From contig JBPOIH010000001.1 of the NCBI GenBank assembly GCA_052034685.1, forward strand, positions 1-32,174: DNA of 32,174 nucleotides. The letters are read 5' to 3'. This DNA is from CAYUUR01 sp052034685 (GTDB lineage: Bacteria; Patescibacteriota; Saccharimonadia; Saccharimonadales; CAYUUR01). This document shows, in pieces, positions 23,060-31,168 of the stretch. The notes beneath the pieces are model-generated. The model saw only the letters and a list, made by a program, of their open reading frames with translations. It had not been told where the DNA came from and ran no database searches. Position 1 is the first letter of the stretch, and every line of letters starts with the position of its first letter. A program made the translations under genes and the position numbers.

Positions 23060-24301
23060 CTACCACCACCCTTGAATTTGCCAAGCTTGATACGCACCAG
23101 ACCAGCTACCATAGCGACCGTTAGCATAGCCTGTGAAGAACTGTATCTGACAGACGGCGTCAGACTGCCAAGCAGGGCAAGCAGCAACAAGCTTACTGCC
23201 CGGGCAGGCCTGACCAAGACCTAAGCAGCCACCAGCATTCTGAGCGTTAAGTCTCCAGCCCGACTCGTGAGCAAGGATAAAATCTGCTGCAAAATGCTGC
23301 GACGCCGGCACACCAGCAGCTGCTAATATCTCGGCTTTATTGCCGCCAATCGCTACAGTTGGGACCTTTGTACCGCGCAAGATCACGCGCGTTTGTGGTT
23401 TTATGGAGATAACTTTTTGCAAGACTTTCTTCTTATAAACTTTGCCATTGCGGAGCTCTAGCTCGTACGTAACGAGTCGCTCCCCGGGCTTGCCTTCTTC
23501 TTTTACTTGATCGGTGCCGATAGCCAGGGTGCCATCATTAATAATTTTTTCTGGAGCAGGAATCTTCTCTTTTTTGGTTTCTATTTTTTTGCCAGTACGG
23601 ATGACAAACACCTGAGCATTTGGCGTAATTGGCGTGTCTGGTGCTGGCGAAATTTGATCACCTGTTTGTGCAACTATATTCTTTTCTTTGAGCAGTGCAC
23701 CGACGGTTTTGACATGTGTGCGTACAGGTATTTTGGTGCCGTACAGATTCACGTAGGTCAACGTGGCACGGTCAACTACTATCCGTTCATCAAGCCCATC
23801 CTCAAACAAATCATCAGGTGGGGTAAGCGTTGCTCGGTCCTCAGGATAAAGTTCCAGACCGGCTTGCTTGGCTACATCTTTTGGCTCTTGATGCGCACTT
23901 ACCGTGGAAAGCTCTTCACTATTTTCTGTATCGACTACTGTTATAGGGCGAGCCTTGTAGACATTGACCGTAAAGTTCTCACTGTCTATTGGGGTGCTCA
24001 CTGCCGGTTCGATAATATCTTGTTCTGTCGTTTCTATGCCAGAAGCATTCAGCAGTTCCTGCACATTCTGTGCACGTGTTGGCACCGTTTGCAGTTCACC
24101 GTCGACATACAGCTGCACGACACGTTTGTCACTGGGACCAATTGTCTGAGAGCCCATTAATACAAATGCGACAGCTGTAACAAAAAACAAGCCCAAAAAG
24201 GTCATTACCGGCACTACGAATGGATGTTTCGCCAAAGGGCGCTTCGTAATTTCCGGCTGCTTGTTGCCAGACGTTTTAGTGTCAGTTGATGGTTGTTTCA
24301 T
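23060..24301 (-). CDS. Rpf-like surface protein: DUF348 repeats, G5 domain, transglycosylase-like end
   Basis: Product of 413 residues. A membrane span at about 28-50 follows a basic cytoplasmic tail. Three ubiquitin-like DUF348 modules follow (starting near VVQLYVDGEL, ITVVDTENSE and TLTYVNLYGT), then a G5 domain (KIINDGTLAIGTDQVKEEG to QTRVILRGT). The C-terminal 70 residues begin ILAHESGWR with a candidate catalytic Glu346, and contain GLGQACPG and four cysteines. This DUF348-G5-lysozyme order is that of YabE/resuscitation-promoting factors, which cut peptidoglycan outside the cell. A promoter-like TTGGAG/TATATC pair lies about 25 nt up. Confidence 0.88.
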   Translation of the reverse strand: MKQPSTDTKTSGNKQPEITKRPLAKHPFVVPVMTFLGLFFVTAVAFVLMGSQTIGPSDKRVVQLYVDGELQTVPTRAQNVQELLNASGIETTEQDIIEPAVSTPIDSENFTVNVYKARPITVVDTENSEELSTVSAHQEPKDVAKQAGLELYPEDRATLTPPDDLFEDGLDERIVVDRATLTYVNLYGTKIPVRTHVKTVGALLKEKNIVAQTGDQISPAPDTPITPNAQVFVIRTGKKIETKKEKIPAPEKIINDGTLAIGTDQVKEEGKPGERLVTYELELRNGKVYKKKVLQKVISIKPQTRVILRGTKVPTVAIGGNKAEILAAAGVPASQHFAADFILAHESGWRLNAQNAGGCLGLGQACPGSKLVAACPAWQSDAVCQIQFFTGYANGRYGSWSGAYQAWQIQGWW

Positions 24302-24377
24302 GAAAGAAAGCTACGATTGGATATACAATTCTTAGTGGTCGTACTCCAAAAATAGCTACCTATTAGTATAACAAAGC

Positions 24378-24845
24378 CTAGTGACCGAACCAAGCGAGCA
24401 CGTGTCGTCGCACCACCGAGCCTGTTCGTTTATCTGCAAGCAACTCTTTATATGGCATCCACCGTATGTCCCTTAGTTCAGTCTTCTGACGAGTAATCTG
24501 CGGTTTGTCCTTGAGTTCGAGTACAAAATACTCGTAGCGATAGCGGTGCTTTTCATCGTTAACAGTTTCCTGAGGGCCCTTGTACTGAAGATCGTCTGGC
24601 TCAACGCTAATGCCCGTTTCCTCGCGGAGTTCACGAACTGCTCCATCAACTGCGGGCTCACGTCTATGTAAACCGCCGCCTGGCAAAGACCAGCGCCCTG
24701 GTCCAATCAAATCCATTACTACCAGAACTTCATTTTTGTAGGCCACTAGTATGCGTGTACGTGGCTGCAAACGTACACTGATATGGATGATCGGCCATGC
24801 CAACCAGAATATAACCGTCCCAAGCTTGTGAACAAGCCTCATCAC
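24378..24845 (-). CDS. NUDIX hydrolase with an N-terminal hydrophobic segment
   Basis: Product of 155 residues. WSLPGGGLHRREPAVDGAV and RELREETGI complete the NUDIX box (GX5EX7REUXEEXGU) that coordinates Mg2+ for cleaving nucleoside diphosphates linked to another group. Unusually, residues 8-25 (LGTVIFWLAWPIIHISV) are hydrophobic and may anchor the protein in the membrane. Substrate unknown. Its ATG overlaps the uvrD stop by 4 nt, so the two are translationally coupled; a link to nucleotide clean-up or repair is possible but unproven. Confidence 0.9.
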   Translation of the reverse strand: MMRLVHKLGTVIFWLAWPIIHISVRLQPRTRILVAYKNEVLVVMDLIGPGRWSLPGGGLHRREPAVDGAVRELREETGISVEPDDLQYKGPQETVNDEKHRYRYEYFVLELKDKPQITRQKTELRDIRWMPYKELLADKRTGSVVRRHVLAWFGH

Positions 24846-27022
24846 TCAATCTTCTCCAAAGGTGCAAATGCTACATTCAGTTTTTTTGTACCCTTGCCTT
24901 TGAAATAAATCGTGGCCGTGTCGCCATCCATTTCCAGAACAGTGCCCATGCCAAACAGCTGGTGTTTTACGCCGTCGCCTTCGTTAATGTCGGGCACATA
25001 GCGTGGTTCAGTCGGAGCAATATTGTTAGGCGACGGTGGTGCAGCATTTGCACTGTCGCCAAACATTGAACCAACATTAGAGCGGAAGTCCTGCAAGAAG
25101 CTTGGGCCAGCCGTCTCGGCATCGATTTCACTCAAAAAACGCGACGGCGGATTGTGCTGCATGCCGCCATAGAGCATACGGCTACTCGCGTAGGTTAGGT
25201 ACAGCTCTTCGCGCGCACGCGTCATCCCTACGTAGCATAGCCGACGTTCCTCTTCCATTTCTGACTGATCATATAGGGCACGCGAGTGTGGAAAGATCGT
25301 CTCTTCCATACCAATCATAAATACAACCGGGAACTCCAGACCTTTGGCGGCGTGCAAGGTCATCAATGTTACCGCCTTGCCATCTTGATCCCAGCTATCA
25401 ATGTCACTGATAAGCGATACTTCTTCCAAAAAGCCACTAAGGCCCTGTTCTTCATAGTTTTTAGCAACACCTACTAATTCCTGGACGTTTTCCTTGCGCG
25501 ATTCACCTTGCGCAGTGCCATCGTCCAAATAGTTTAGGTAGTCGATTCGACGCAGTAAGGTATCCAGTAGCCCCGGTAGACTTGTTTCTTCAACCAAATT
25601 ACGGAGTGCAGTAAGCATGTCAGCAAGCTCAGAAAAAGCCGCTCGCGCCTTAGGCGTGAGGTCAGTACACAACCCAACTTGGCTTACAGCAGCAGACAAC
25701 GTCAAGCCAGACTGAACCTGCCACGCAAAGAAATTCTGCAGAGATTTCGCACCAATGCCACGAGCCGGAACGTTAACAACACGCTCAAAACTCACTCGAT
25801 CATCGGGTTGATATATCATCCTTAGATAGGCCACTAGGTCCTTAATTTCTTTGCGGTCATAAAAGCGCTGCCCGCCGACAATTCGGTATGGGATGCCGTA
25901 ATGGATGAAAGACTCCTCTATGGAGCGACTTTGCGCGTTCGTTCGATATAACACGGCAAAATCACGGAAACCGCGAGACCCCACATCGATAGACGTGCGG
26001 ATTCTCCGTATAATTGCCTCACCTTCAGCGCGATCATTACCCACGGGAATTATCTGTATTGGTGCGCCGTCGCCGGCTTCTGTCCAAAGTTCTTTTTCTG
26101 AACGTTGACTGTTTTTAGTAATAACTGCGTGAGCTGCATCAAGGATGCGTTTGGTGCTACGGTAGTTTTGCTCGAGCTTGATAACCGTGCAGTTTTTGTA
26201 GTCGCTTTCGAACTTAAGAATATTCCGAAAATCTGCACCGCGCCATGAGTAGATTGATTGCCAATCGTCACCAACCACTGCGATGTTGTTGTCTTGATTG
26301 GTTAGCAGTTTCACGAGTTTATATTGTGCCGTGTTGGTATCCTGGTACTCATCAATCATGACGTACTTGAATTGCTGCTGCCATTTTTTACGAACTTCTG
26401 GCTGGGATTCGAGCATATGGACGGTCTTAGCAATTAGATCGTCAAAGTCTAGACCGCCAGCTTCTTTGAGTGCTTTTTCGTAACGTGGAAATACCTGCGC
26501 AGCCGTACGCTGAGCGGGCGTACTAGCAATCCCTTCATAATGGCTGGCGCCCATCAATTCGTTCTTAGCGCTGCTGATAAGCCCTGACAGTACCTTTGCT
26601 GGGAAGGTCTTTTCATCAATATGCAGTTGTTTGCTGGCCTGCTTAATTGCGCTGACTCGATCTGATTCGTCAAAGATAACAAAGTTCCGTGGCACACCAA
26701 TATGTTCGCCGTCTTGGCGCAAGATACGCACGCATATCGAGTGAAAAGTTCCCATGAACGGCATGAATGAACGGTTGTCAGAATGTTCACCAAGCAGCTC
26801 CGCCACACGTTCACGCATTTCTGCCGCAGCCTTGTTAGTAAACGTCACTGCCAAGATGTTATACGGCGTGGCCTTATTCTGAGCAATGATATACGCAATG
26901 CGGTGGGTTAGCGTTTTGGTTTTACCGCTACCTGCTCCAGCCTGAATAAGCAGAGGGCCCTCCGTCGTTTCGACTGCCCTCCGTTGCTCTGGGTTTAAAC
27001 CGGTTAAAAGATGTTCAGACAC
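24842..27022 (-). CDS. UvrD/PcrA-type superfamily 1 DNA helicase
   Basis: Product of 726 residues. LNPEQRRAVE (Q motif), AGAGSGKT (28-35), VTFTNKAAAEM, GTFHSICVRIL, DEYQDTN (motif II), VVGDDWQSIYSWRGA (III), QNYRSTKRI (IV), MTLHAAKGLEFPVVF (V) and CYVGMTRAREEL (VI) identify an SF1A 3'-5' helicase. The C-terminal 45 residues (GVKHQLFGMGTVLEM) form the Tudor-like RNA-polymerase-binding domain found in PcrA/UvrD. Roles are nucleotide excision and mismatch repair and conflict removal. It starts with GTG (27020-27022), 9 nt after TACAAT preceded by TGG (extended -10). I do not choose between pcrA and uvrD. Confidence 0.96.
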   Translation of the reverse strand: MSEHLLTGLNPEQRRAVETTEGPLLIQAGAGSGKTKTLTHRIAYIIAQNKATPYNILAVTFTNKAAAEMRERVAELLGEHSDNRSFMPFMGTFHSICVRILRQDGEHIGVPRNFVIFDESDRVSAIKQASKQLHIDEKTFPAKVLSGLISSAKNELMGASHYEGIASTPAQRTAAQVFPRYEKALKEAGGLDFDDLIAKTVHMLESQPEVRKKWQQQFKYVMIDEYQDTNTAQYKLVKLLTNQDNNIAVVGDDWQSIYSWRGADFRNILKFESDYKNCTVIKLEQNYRSTKRILDAAHAVITKNSQRSEKELWTEAGDGAPIQIIPVGNDRAEGEAIIRRIRTSIDVGSRGFRDFAVLYRTNAQSRSIEESFIHYGIPYRIVGGQRFYDRKEIKDLVAYLRMIYQPDDRVSFERVVNVPARGIGAKSLQNFFAWQVQSGLTLSAAVSQVGLCTDLTPKARAAFSELADMLTALRNLVEETSLPGLLDTLLRRIDYLNYLDDGTAQGESRKENVQELVGVAKNYEEQGLSGFLEEVSLISDIDSWDQDGKAVTLMTLHAAKGLEFPVVFMIGMEETIFPHSRALYDQSEMEEERRLCYVGMTRAREELYLTYASSRMLYGGMQHNPPSRFLSEIDAETAGPSFLQDFRSNVGSMFGDSANAAPPSPNNIAPTEPRYVPDINEGDGVKHQLFGMGTVLEMDGDTATIYFKGKGTKKLNVAFAPLEKIE

Positions 27023-27031
27023 GTGTCATCT

Positions 27032-27037
27032 ATTGTA
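27032..27037 (-). promoter_or_regulatory. Extended -10 promoter for the helicase
   Basis: TGG followed by TACAAT, 9 nt before the GTG start; no clear -35 box. It implies a near-leaderless transcript starting with GTG. Confidence 0.4.
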
Positions 27038-27045
27038 CCAGAGCC

Positions 27046-27669
27046 CTACAGCTCTTTGATGGACTTTAGAACGCTATCGTATTGCTTCTGCCACTCATCA
27101 CTTGCCTTCATGCAGTCTTCAGATGCTTCCGGGCAAGTATTCGGCGTCGTAATCTGTATGAGCTTTTCGTTCCAAAAGAACGTAGGGAGTAATTGTCCAT
27201 AACCAGCGTCGCCAAATCCAAGACGCCATACGATTAGTTCGTTCTTCTTATAGTCCTCGGTAACGTTTGCCTTGCTGCCCTTTACCTCATAACCGTTGGT
27301 CTCGCTTTGTACCCAATACTTCTTTTCAGGGCTATAGACGATTTTGCCAACAAACTTCATATCTATCGGCTTATTCACATCAAGTGTCTCAACTTTTATT
27401 TGCTTGCTCCATGTCTCTGGGTAATCAAAAGTAAGATTCAGGTCTTTGTCTGAATATCGGTCATAGCCGTCTGGCACGGGTGTTTCTGTGGAAGAGTTAC
27501 CCTTTGTATCATTCTTCACAACTGGCTCATTTGAAACAACTTTGTTGTTATCGATTGCTTTGTTGGCTTCCATAACACGCCAACCGGTGAATCCAACAAT
27601 GCCGAGTATAAGAATAAAACCGATTACGGTCGTAGTAGTGACGCCCTTCTGGTTCTTTAGGATATTCAT
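27046..27669 (-). CDS. Prepilin-like membrane-anchored protein with PsbP-like domain
   Basis: Product of 207 residues from the ATG at 27667-27669, chosen because AAGGAG precedes it by 6-7 nt. NILKNQKGVTTTTVIGFILI is like a class-III (type IV pilin) signal: charged tail, Gly, then a long hydrophobic helix (to about residue 32); the mature residue would be Val and not the usual Phe, and Glu at +5 is missing. After a Ser/Thr/Asn linker, DRYSDKDLNLTFDYPETW begins a PsbP-like beta domain seen in many Patescibacteria surface proteins. Two C-terminal cysteines (NTCPEASEDC) may pair. It may be an anchored surface protein and not a pilin. Confidence 0.68.
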   Translation of the reverse strand: MNILKNQKGVTTTTVIGFILILGIVGFTGWRVMEANKAIDNNKVVSNEPVVKNDTKGNSSTETPVPDGYDRYSDKDLNLTFDYPETWSKQIKVETLDVNKPIDMKFVGKIVYSPEKKYWVQSETNGYEVKGSKANVTEDYKKNELIVWRLGFGDAGYGQLLPTFFWNEKLIQITTPNTCPEASEDCMKASDEWQKQYDSVLKSIKEL

Positions 27670-27679
27670 ACGGTGCTCC

Positions 27680-28423
27680 TTATGTTTCGTTTTGGATGAG
27701 ATCAAACGGCAGGTCAATGTCGGCATCAATCAGCCCTGCGTCAAGCGCTAACACTGCTCCAGCTGCTGCCAGCACAACTAATGCTATAACGACTAGCAAC
27801 GCTTTGCCGCCAGTAGATGATGAAACCGACTGGTCGATTGGCACAAAGTAGGTTTTATCTGCCACTAGCTTTTCATACTTTTCTGCCGCAGCTTTTTCTG
27901 CCGCTTCTTCGGCTTCTTGTTGTTTTTTCTTTTCTTCTTGTTTGTCGACAGGTTCAGCTTCTGGGTCACTGGGTGCGGCAGAATCCGTATCTGGTTTCTT
28001 TTCTTCTGTCTCTTTGGCCTCTACACTCGATTCCGTCTTCTCATCCGATGCTGGTGCCTTTTCATCAGTAGCATCTGTTTTTGTTTCTTCTGGTTCAGTT
28101 GCGGTTGGTTTTGGCGCATCTTTTTCTGCTGAAGATTCTGGGGTCGTCGCTTGATCGCTAGGCTCGTCGGCCTTTGGTTTAGCAGAAGATTTTGCTGGTG
28201 ACTCAGTACGAGCACCAAGTGGTTGGATAGTTCGACCTCTGGAGTTTAACGGAGGTGCAGAAGGCGTGGCTGAAGCTGAACGTTTAGCCATCATCGGGTC
28301 TTCCATCATTGGCTTGTGCGACACAATCACCGGACGGCTACTAGCATCTGGCGCTGACTTGCCAGGAGCGTTCACGTCCATAACTTTTTTGTTATCTTCT
28401 TCGGGTTTTTTACTCGTCGCCAT
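27680..28423 (-). CDS. Low-complexity charged protein with C-terminal membrane span
   Basis: Product of 247 residues from the ATG at 28421-28423 (MATSKKPEEDNKK), supported by AAAGGA some 8 nt before it. Residues 1-100 are polar with MMEDPMMAK; about 100-185 are an Ala/Glu/Lys/Pro/Thr-rich disordered part; KEEKKKQQEAEEAAEKAAAE-type sequence forms a helix; one membrane span lies close to the C-terminus (GKALLVVIALVVLAAAGAVL), followed by a short acidic tail. Similar in plan to the protein at 1315. The start overlaps the tpiA end by 14 nt. Function unknown. Confidence 0.72.
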   Translation of the reverse strand: MATSKKPEEDNKKVMDVNAPGKSAPDASSRPVIVSHKPMMEDPMMAKRSASATPSAPPLNSRGRTIQPLGARTESPAKSSAKPKADEPSDQATTPESSAEKDAPKPTATEPEETKTDATDEKAPASDEKTESSVEAKETEEKKPDTDSAAPSDPEAEPVDKQEEKKKQQEAEEAAEKAAAEKYEKLVADKTYFVPIDQSVSSSTGGKALLVVIALVVLAAAGAVLALDAGLIDADIDLPFDLIQNET

Positions 28424-29207
28424 CGGGAGTCCTTTGGAGTCGGTACGCCGTATCCACAATTCCAGCAAACTTGTGGTAGTTCAGACTGGCGCCGCCAACC
28501 AGTACACCATCACAGCCAGGAATATCCAAATAACCACCGACAATCTGTTCGTCGACGCTACCGCCATATAGAATCCTTACGTTCTTAGCGGCTTTTGGCC
28601 CATAAAGACCGCGTACTTGTTCACGGATAAACGTCATGGCTTCCTCTGCCTGACGTGGCTTGGCAAGCTCACCACCAAAGGTACTAATTGCCCATACTGG
28701 CTCATACGCGATGACGATATCTTGAACTTCACGGCTGGTTAGATTGCTCAGTGCAGTAACAACTTGATCATGTAGTACCTGTTTTGTTTCGCCTGCACGT
28801 CGTTCAGTCTTTGTTTCACCAACACAAAGAATTGGTGTAATGTCATTGCGTACCGCGGCTGATACTTTGTCCCGAATCAGGGCGTTTGGCTCATGAAAGT
28901 GAATTCGTCGTTCTGAATGCCCAATAATAGCGTAGTGCACCAGTTCTCTAAGCATTGTCATGGCGACTTCACCTGTGTATGCGCCCTCGTCTACTGGATA
29001 AGCATTCTGGGCAGCCAAACGGAATTTGCGTCGGTCAATCTGTAGACTAAGCGGTTGTAGTACGAGCATACTTGGCGCCAGCACGACTTCTACATCACGG
29101 TGGATCCTTATCTTCTCTTGAAGTCTGTGTAGCAACAGACTCGCCTGAGAGGTATTCAGGTGCATCTTCCAGTTTGCTACAACAAGTGTTCTTTTTTGTG
29201 CGGTCAT
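28410..29207 (-). CDS. tpiA: Triosephosphate isomerase
   Basis: Product of 265 residues. VANWKMH holds the substrate Asn and catalytic Lys, IGHSERR the catalytic His, and AYEPVWAI the catalytic Glu; the phosphate-binding loop reads ILYGGSVDE and VLVGGASL. It interconverts dihydroxyacetone phosphate and glyceraldehyde 3-phosphate in the cytoplasm. No Shine-Dalgarno precedes the ATG, but a six-codon open frame with a strong ribosome binding site ends 8 nt upstream, so tpiA may be translated by coupling. Confidence 0.97.
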   Translation of the reverse strand: MTAQKRTLVVANWKMHLNTSQASLLLHRLQEKIRIHRDVEVVLAPSMLVLQPLSLQIDRRKFRLAAQNAYPVDEGAYTGEVAMTMLRELVHYAIIGHSERRIHFHEPNALIRDKVSAAVRNDITPILCVGETKTERRAGETKQVLHDQVVTALSNLTSREVQDIVIAYEPVWAISTFGGELAKPRQAEEAMTFIREQVRGLYGPKAAKNVRILYGGSVDEQIVGGYLDIPGCDGVLVGGASLNYHKFAGIVDTAYRLQRTPDGDE

Positions 29208-29215
29208 AGTAATTA

Positions 29216-29236
29216 CTACAAGTTTACCATAAGCAT
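29216..29236 (-). CDS. Possible leader mini-ORF before tpiA
   Basis: ATG CTT ATG GTA AAC TTG TAG would encode MLMVNL. It is preceded by AGGAG with 6-nt spacing, the best ribosome binding site near tpiA, and stops 8 nt before the tpiA ATG. TTACAA and TATAGG 17 nt apart lie further upstream, but the -10 box would abut the ribosome binding site. Confidence 0.3.
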   Translation of the reverse strand: MLMVNL

Positions 29237-29273
29237 GATGATCTCCTATAGAGCAAAGACATACTACTTGTAA

Positions 29274-31106
29274 CTATCTACTGAACGAAAATCTCCGTCG
29301 TAGAGCAATCGCCCCACAAATGAGCAGTACTCCAAACAATGCTATCATCCGAGCCGATTCCCCCGTCTCCGCCAATCCCTCGGTGTCTGTTGCGGCGGTG
29401 TCCGTAACTGCAGCTGCATCTATAGCCAGCCCTACCGGGTCAAGAATAGTGCCATTGGCGGTGTTGTCATCGTCTAGGTCTCCGCCGTCTGTTATGTCAT
29501 AAGTGAGGAGGAGAGCTGGGTTGCCATTGAGGGTGGTTGCGGTTATCTGTGCGTTAGGTACGTCAGTGTAGGTTTGGGTGGTGGGGTTGTATTTGCGGGC
29601 GGTGACTTCACTGGCGCTCAGGTCTGTTTCAAAAGTGAGAGATACTGTGTTAGTGGAGCCGGGTACGACATCAAGGCAGAAGTCTACGAGACCGAGAGGA
29701 TAGTCTTGGGTAGAGTCTGTGGTAGTGAGAGCGTCTTCAGTTACAGACGTACTACAGCTAAAGGTAGTGAAGGCGGTTGATTCGAGGGCAATGTCTGTAC
29801 TAGACACGGAACTCACAAGGGAGGCGGTTTCTGGGGGGTAGGTGAATTTTTGGATACGGTGGTTATACGAGTCAACGACGTACATATCCCCAGTGATCGT
29901 AATAGCGATTGCCTGTGGTGTATTGAATTGTCCGTTACCAGAACCGCTACTGCCCCATTGGGCTAGATAGGTGCCATCGCTGTCGAATTTCTGGATGCGA
30001 TGGTTGCCGTTATCGGCAACGAATACACTCCCGGAAGGGTCTGCGACGATCCCTCGCATAGAAGTAAACTGGCCGTTGCCAGTGCCGGAAGATCCCCACT
30101 TAGTGAGGAAGTTACCGTTAGCGTCGAACTTTTGGATACGGCTATTGTTAACGTCGGCGACGTAGACGTTGCCGGTATAATCAACGGCTACTCCTTCTGG
30201 GTAATTGAACTGTCCATCTCCTGTGCCGGAAGATCCCCACTTAGTGAGGAAGTTACCGTTAGCGTCGAACTTTTGGATGCGACGGTTGCTGGAGTCGGCC
30301 ACATAGATGCTGCCGGAGGCGTCCGCGGCAAGTCTAAGAGCACTATTAAACTGACCATTACCAGAGCCAATCGAGCCCCACTTAGTAAGATAAGTTCCGT
30401 TACTGTCAAATTTTTGGATGCGATAGTTGCTGGAGTCGGCCACATAAATGTTGCCAGAGGCGTCCGCGGCAATTCCTTGAGGACTAGAAAACTGACCATT
30501 GCCGGCACCGTATGATCCCCACTGCGCAAGATAAGTGCCGTCAGAGTCGAATTTTTGGATACGATTATTACCAGTATCGGCGACGTAGACGTTGCCTGAG
30601 GCGTCGGTGGTAATATCGTTCGGATAACCAAATAGACTGCTGCCTAAGCCAGTTCCTTTCCATTGCGTAATATAGGTACCGGAGGAGTCGAATTTTTGCA
30701 CACGAGCATTGAAAGTATCTGCTAAATACACATTGCCAGATGAATCTGTAGTGATGCCATATGGAGAGTTGAACTGACTGTTACCAGAACCACTACCGCC
30801 CCATTTGGTAATATATGTACCTGTGGAGCTGAATTTTTGGATGCGATAATTATTTGTGTCTACGACATAAATATTACCGAAGCCGTCGGCTGTGACACCC
30901 GAAAGGTTAACAAACTGACCATTACCTGTGCCGTTGCCACCCCATTTAGTAAGATAAGTTCCGTTACTGTCGAATTTTTGGACACGATCATTGAAGGTAT
31001 CAGCAACATAGATATTACCTGAGGTATCAGCAGATACATCTCTAGGAATGTCAAACTGACCGTCCTCCATTCCAGTCCCAAACGCACCATAAGCATTAAA
31101 AAGCAT
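29274..31106 (-). CDS. NHL-repeat beta-propeller surface protein with LAETG sortase signal, probably 5'-truncated
   Basis: Product of 610 residues. Residues 9-424 are nine NHL repeats of 47 residues each with the core GQFxxPxGIAxDxxGNxYVAD and RIQKFDSxGTYLxxWGS. A 120-residue beta-rich domain follows, then LAETG (578-582), a hydrophobic segment and RRRFSFSR, a sortase-type cell-wall signal (LAxTG is the class E form). There is no signal peptide: the frame begins at the edge of the first repeat, with an in-frame TAG 15 nt upstream and an IS30 element beside it. I infer that the original N-terminus was lost through the insertion. Likely surface-bound binding protein; ligand unknown. Confidence 0.85.
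   Translation of the reverse strand: MLFNAYGAFGTGMEDGQFDIPRDVSADTSGNIYVADTFNDRVQKFDSNGTYLTKWGGNGTGNGQFVNLSGVTADGFGNIYVVDTNNYRIQKFSSTGTYITKWGGSGSGNSQFNSPYGITTDSSGNVYLADTFNARVQKFDSSGTYITQWKGTGLGSSLFGYPNDITTDASGNVYVADTGNNRIQKFDSDGTYLAQWGSYGAGNGQFSSPQGIAADASGNIYVADSSNYRIQKFDSNGTYLTKWGSIGSGNGQFNSALRLAADASGSIYVADSSNRRIQKFDANGNFLTKWGSSGTGDGQFNYPEGVAVDYTGNVYVADVNNSRIQKFDANGNFLTKWGSSGTGNGQFTSMRGIVADPSGSVFVADNGNHRIQKFDSDGTYLAQWGSSGSGNGQFNTPQAIAITITGDMYVVDSYNHRIQKFTYPPETASLVSSVSSTDIALESTAFTTFSCSTSVTEDALTTTDSTQDYPLGLVDFCLDVVPGSTNTVSLTFETDLSASEVTARKYNPTTQTYTDVPNAQITATTLNGNPALLLTYDITDGGDLDDDNTANGTILDPVGLAIDAAAVTDTAATDTEGLAETGESARMIALFGVLLICGAIALRRRFSFSR
29837..31082 (-). repeat. Nine tandem 141-bp NHL-coding repeats
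   Basis: Nine copies of a 47-codon unit (the first has one extra codon) make up two-thirds of the NHL gene. Copies 6-8 are the most alike; one 30-nt stretch encoding KFDANGNFLTKWGSSGTG is repeated nearly exactly in two copies, suggesting recent duplication or gene conversion. Repeat number may vary between strains. Confidence 0.85.
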
Positions 31107-31168
31107 CTCTGCACTTCGCTAAACTAGTTGTTACCACTAACAATTAATCGTGAAGGAGGCAGAGATGC
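31103..31168 (+). promoter_or_regulatory. Hairpin covering the transposase ribosome binding region
   Basis: GCATCTCTGC (31103-31112) and GCAGAGATGC (31159-31168) are a perfect 10-bp inverted repeat. The 3' arm includes the ATG at 31165 and lies against AAGGAGG. A transcript entering from outside would fold and hide the start, while one beginning inside would not. Confidence 0.5.

Noticed and set aside
28021..28218. Gln/Lys-rich frame within the charged tail-anchored protein gene
   Set aside because: Alternative frame of a low-complexity region.
30000..30515. Long plus-strand frame inside the NHL gene (171 residues)
   Set aside because: The tandem 141-bp repeats keep all frames open; antisense shadow.
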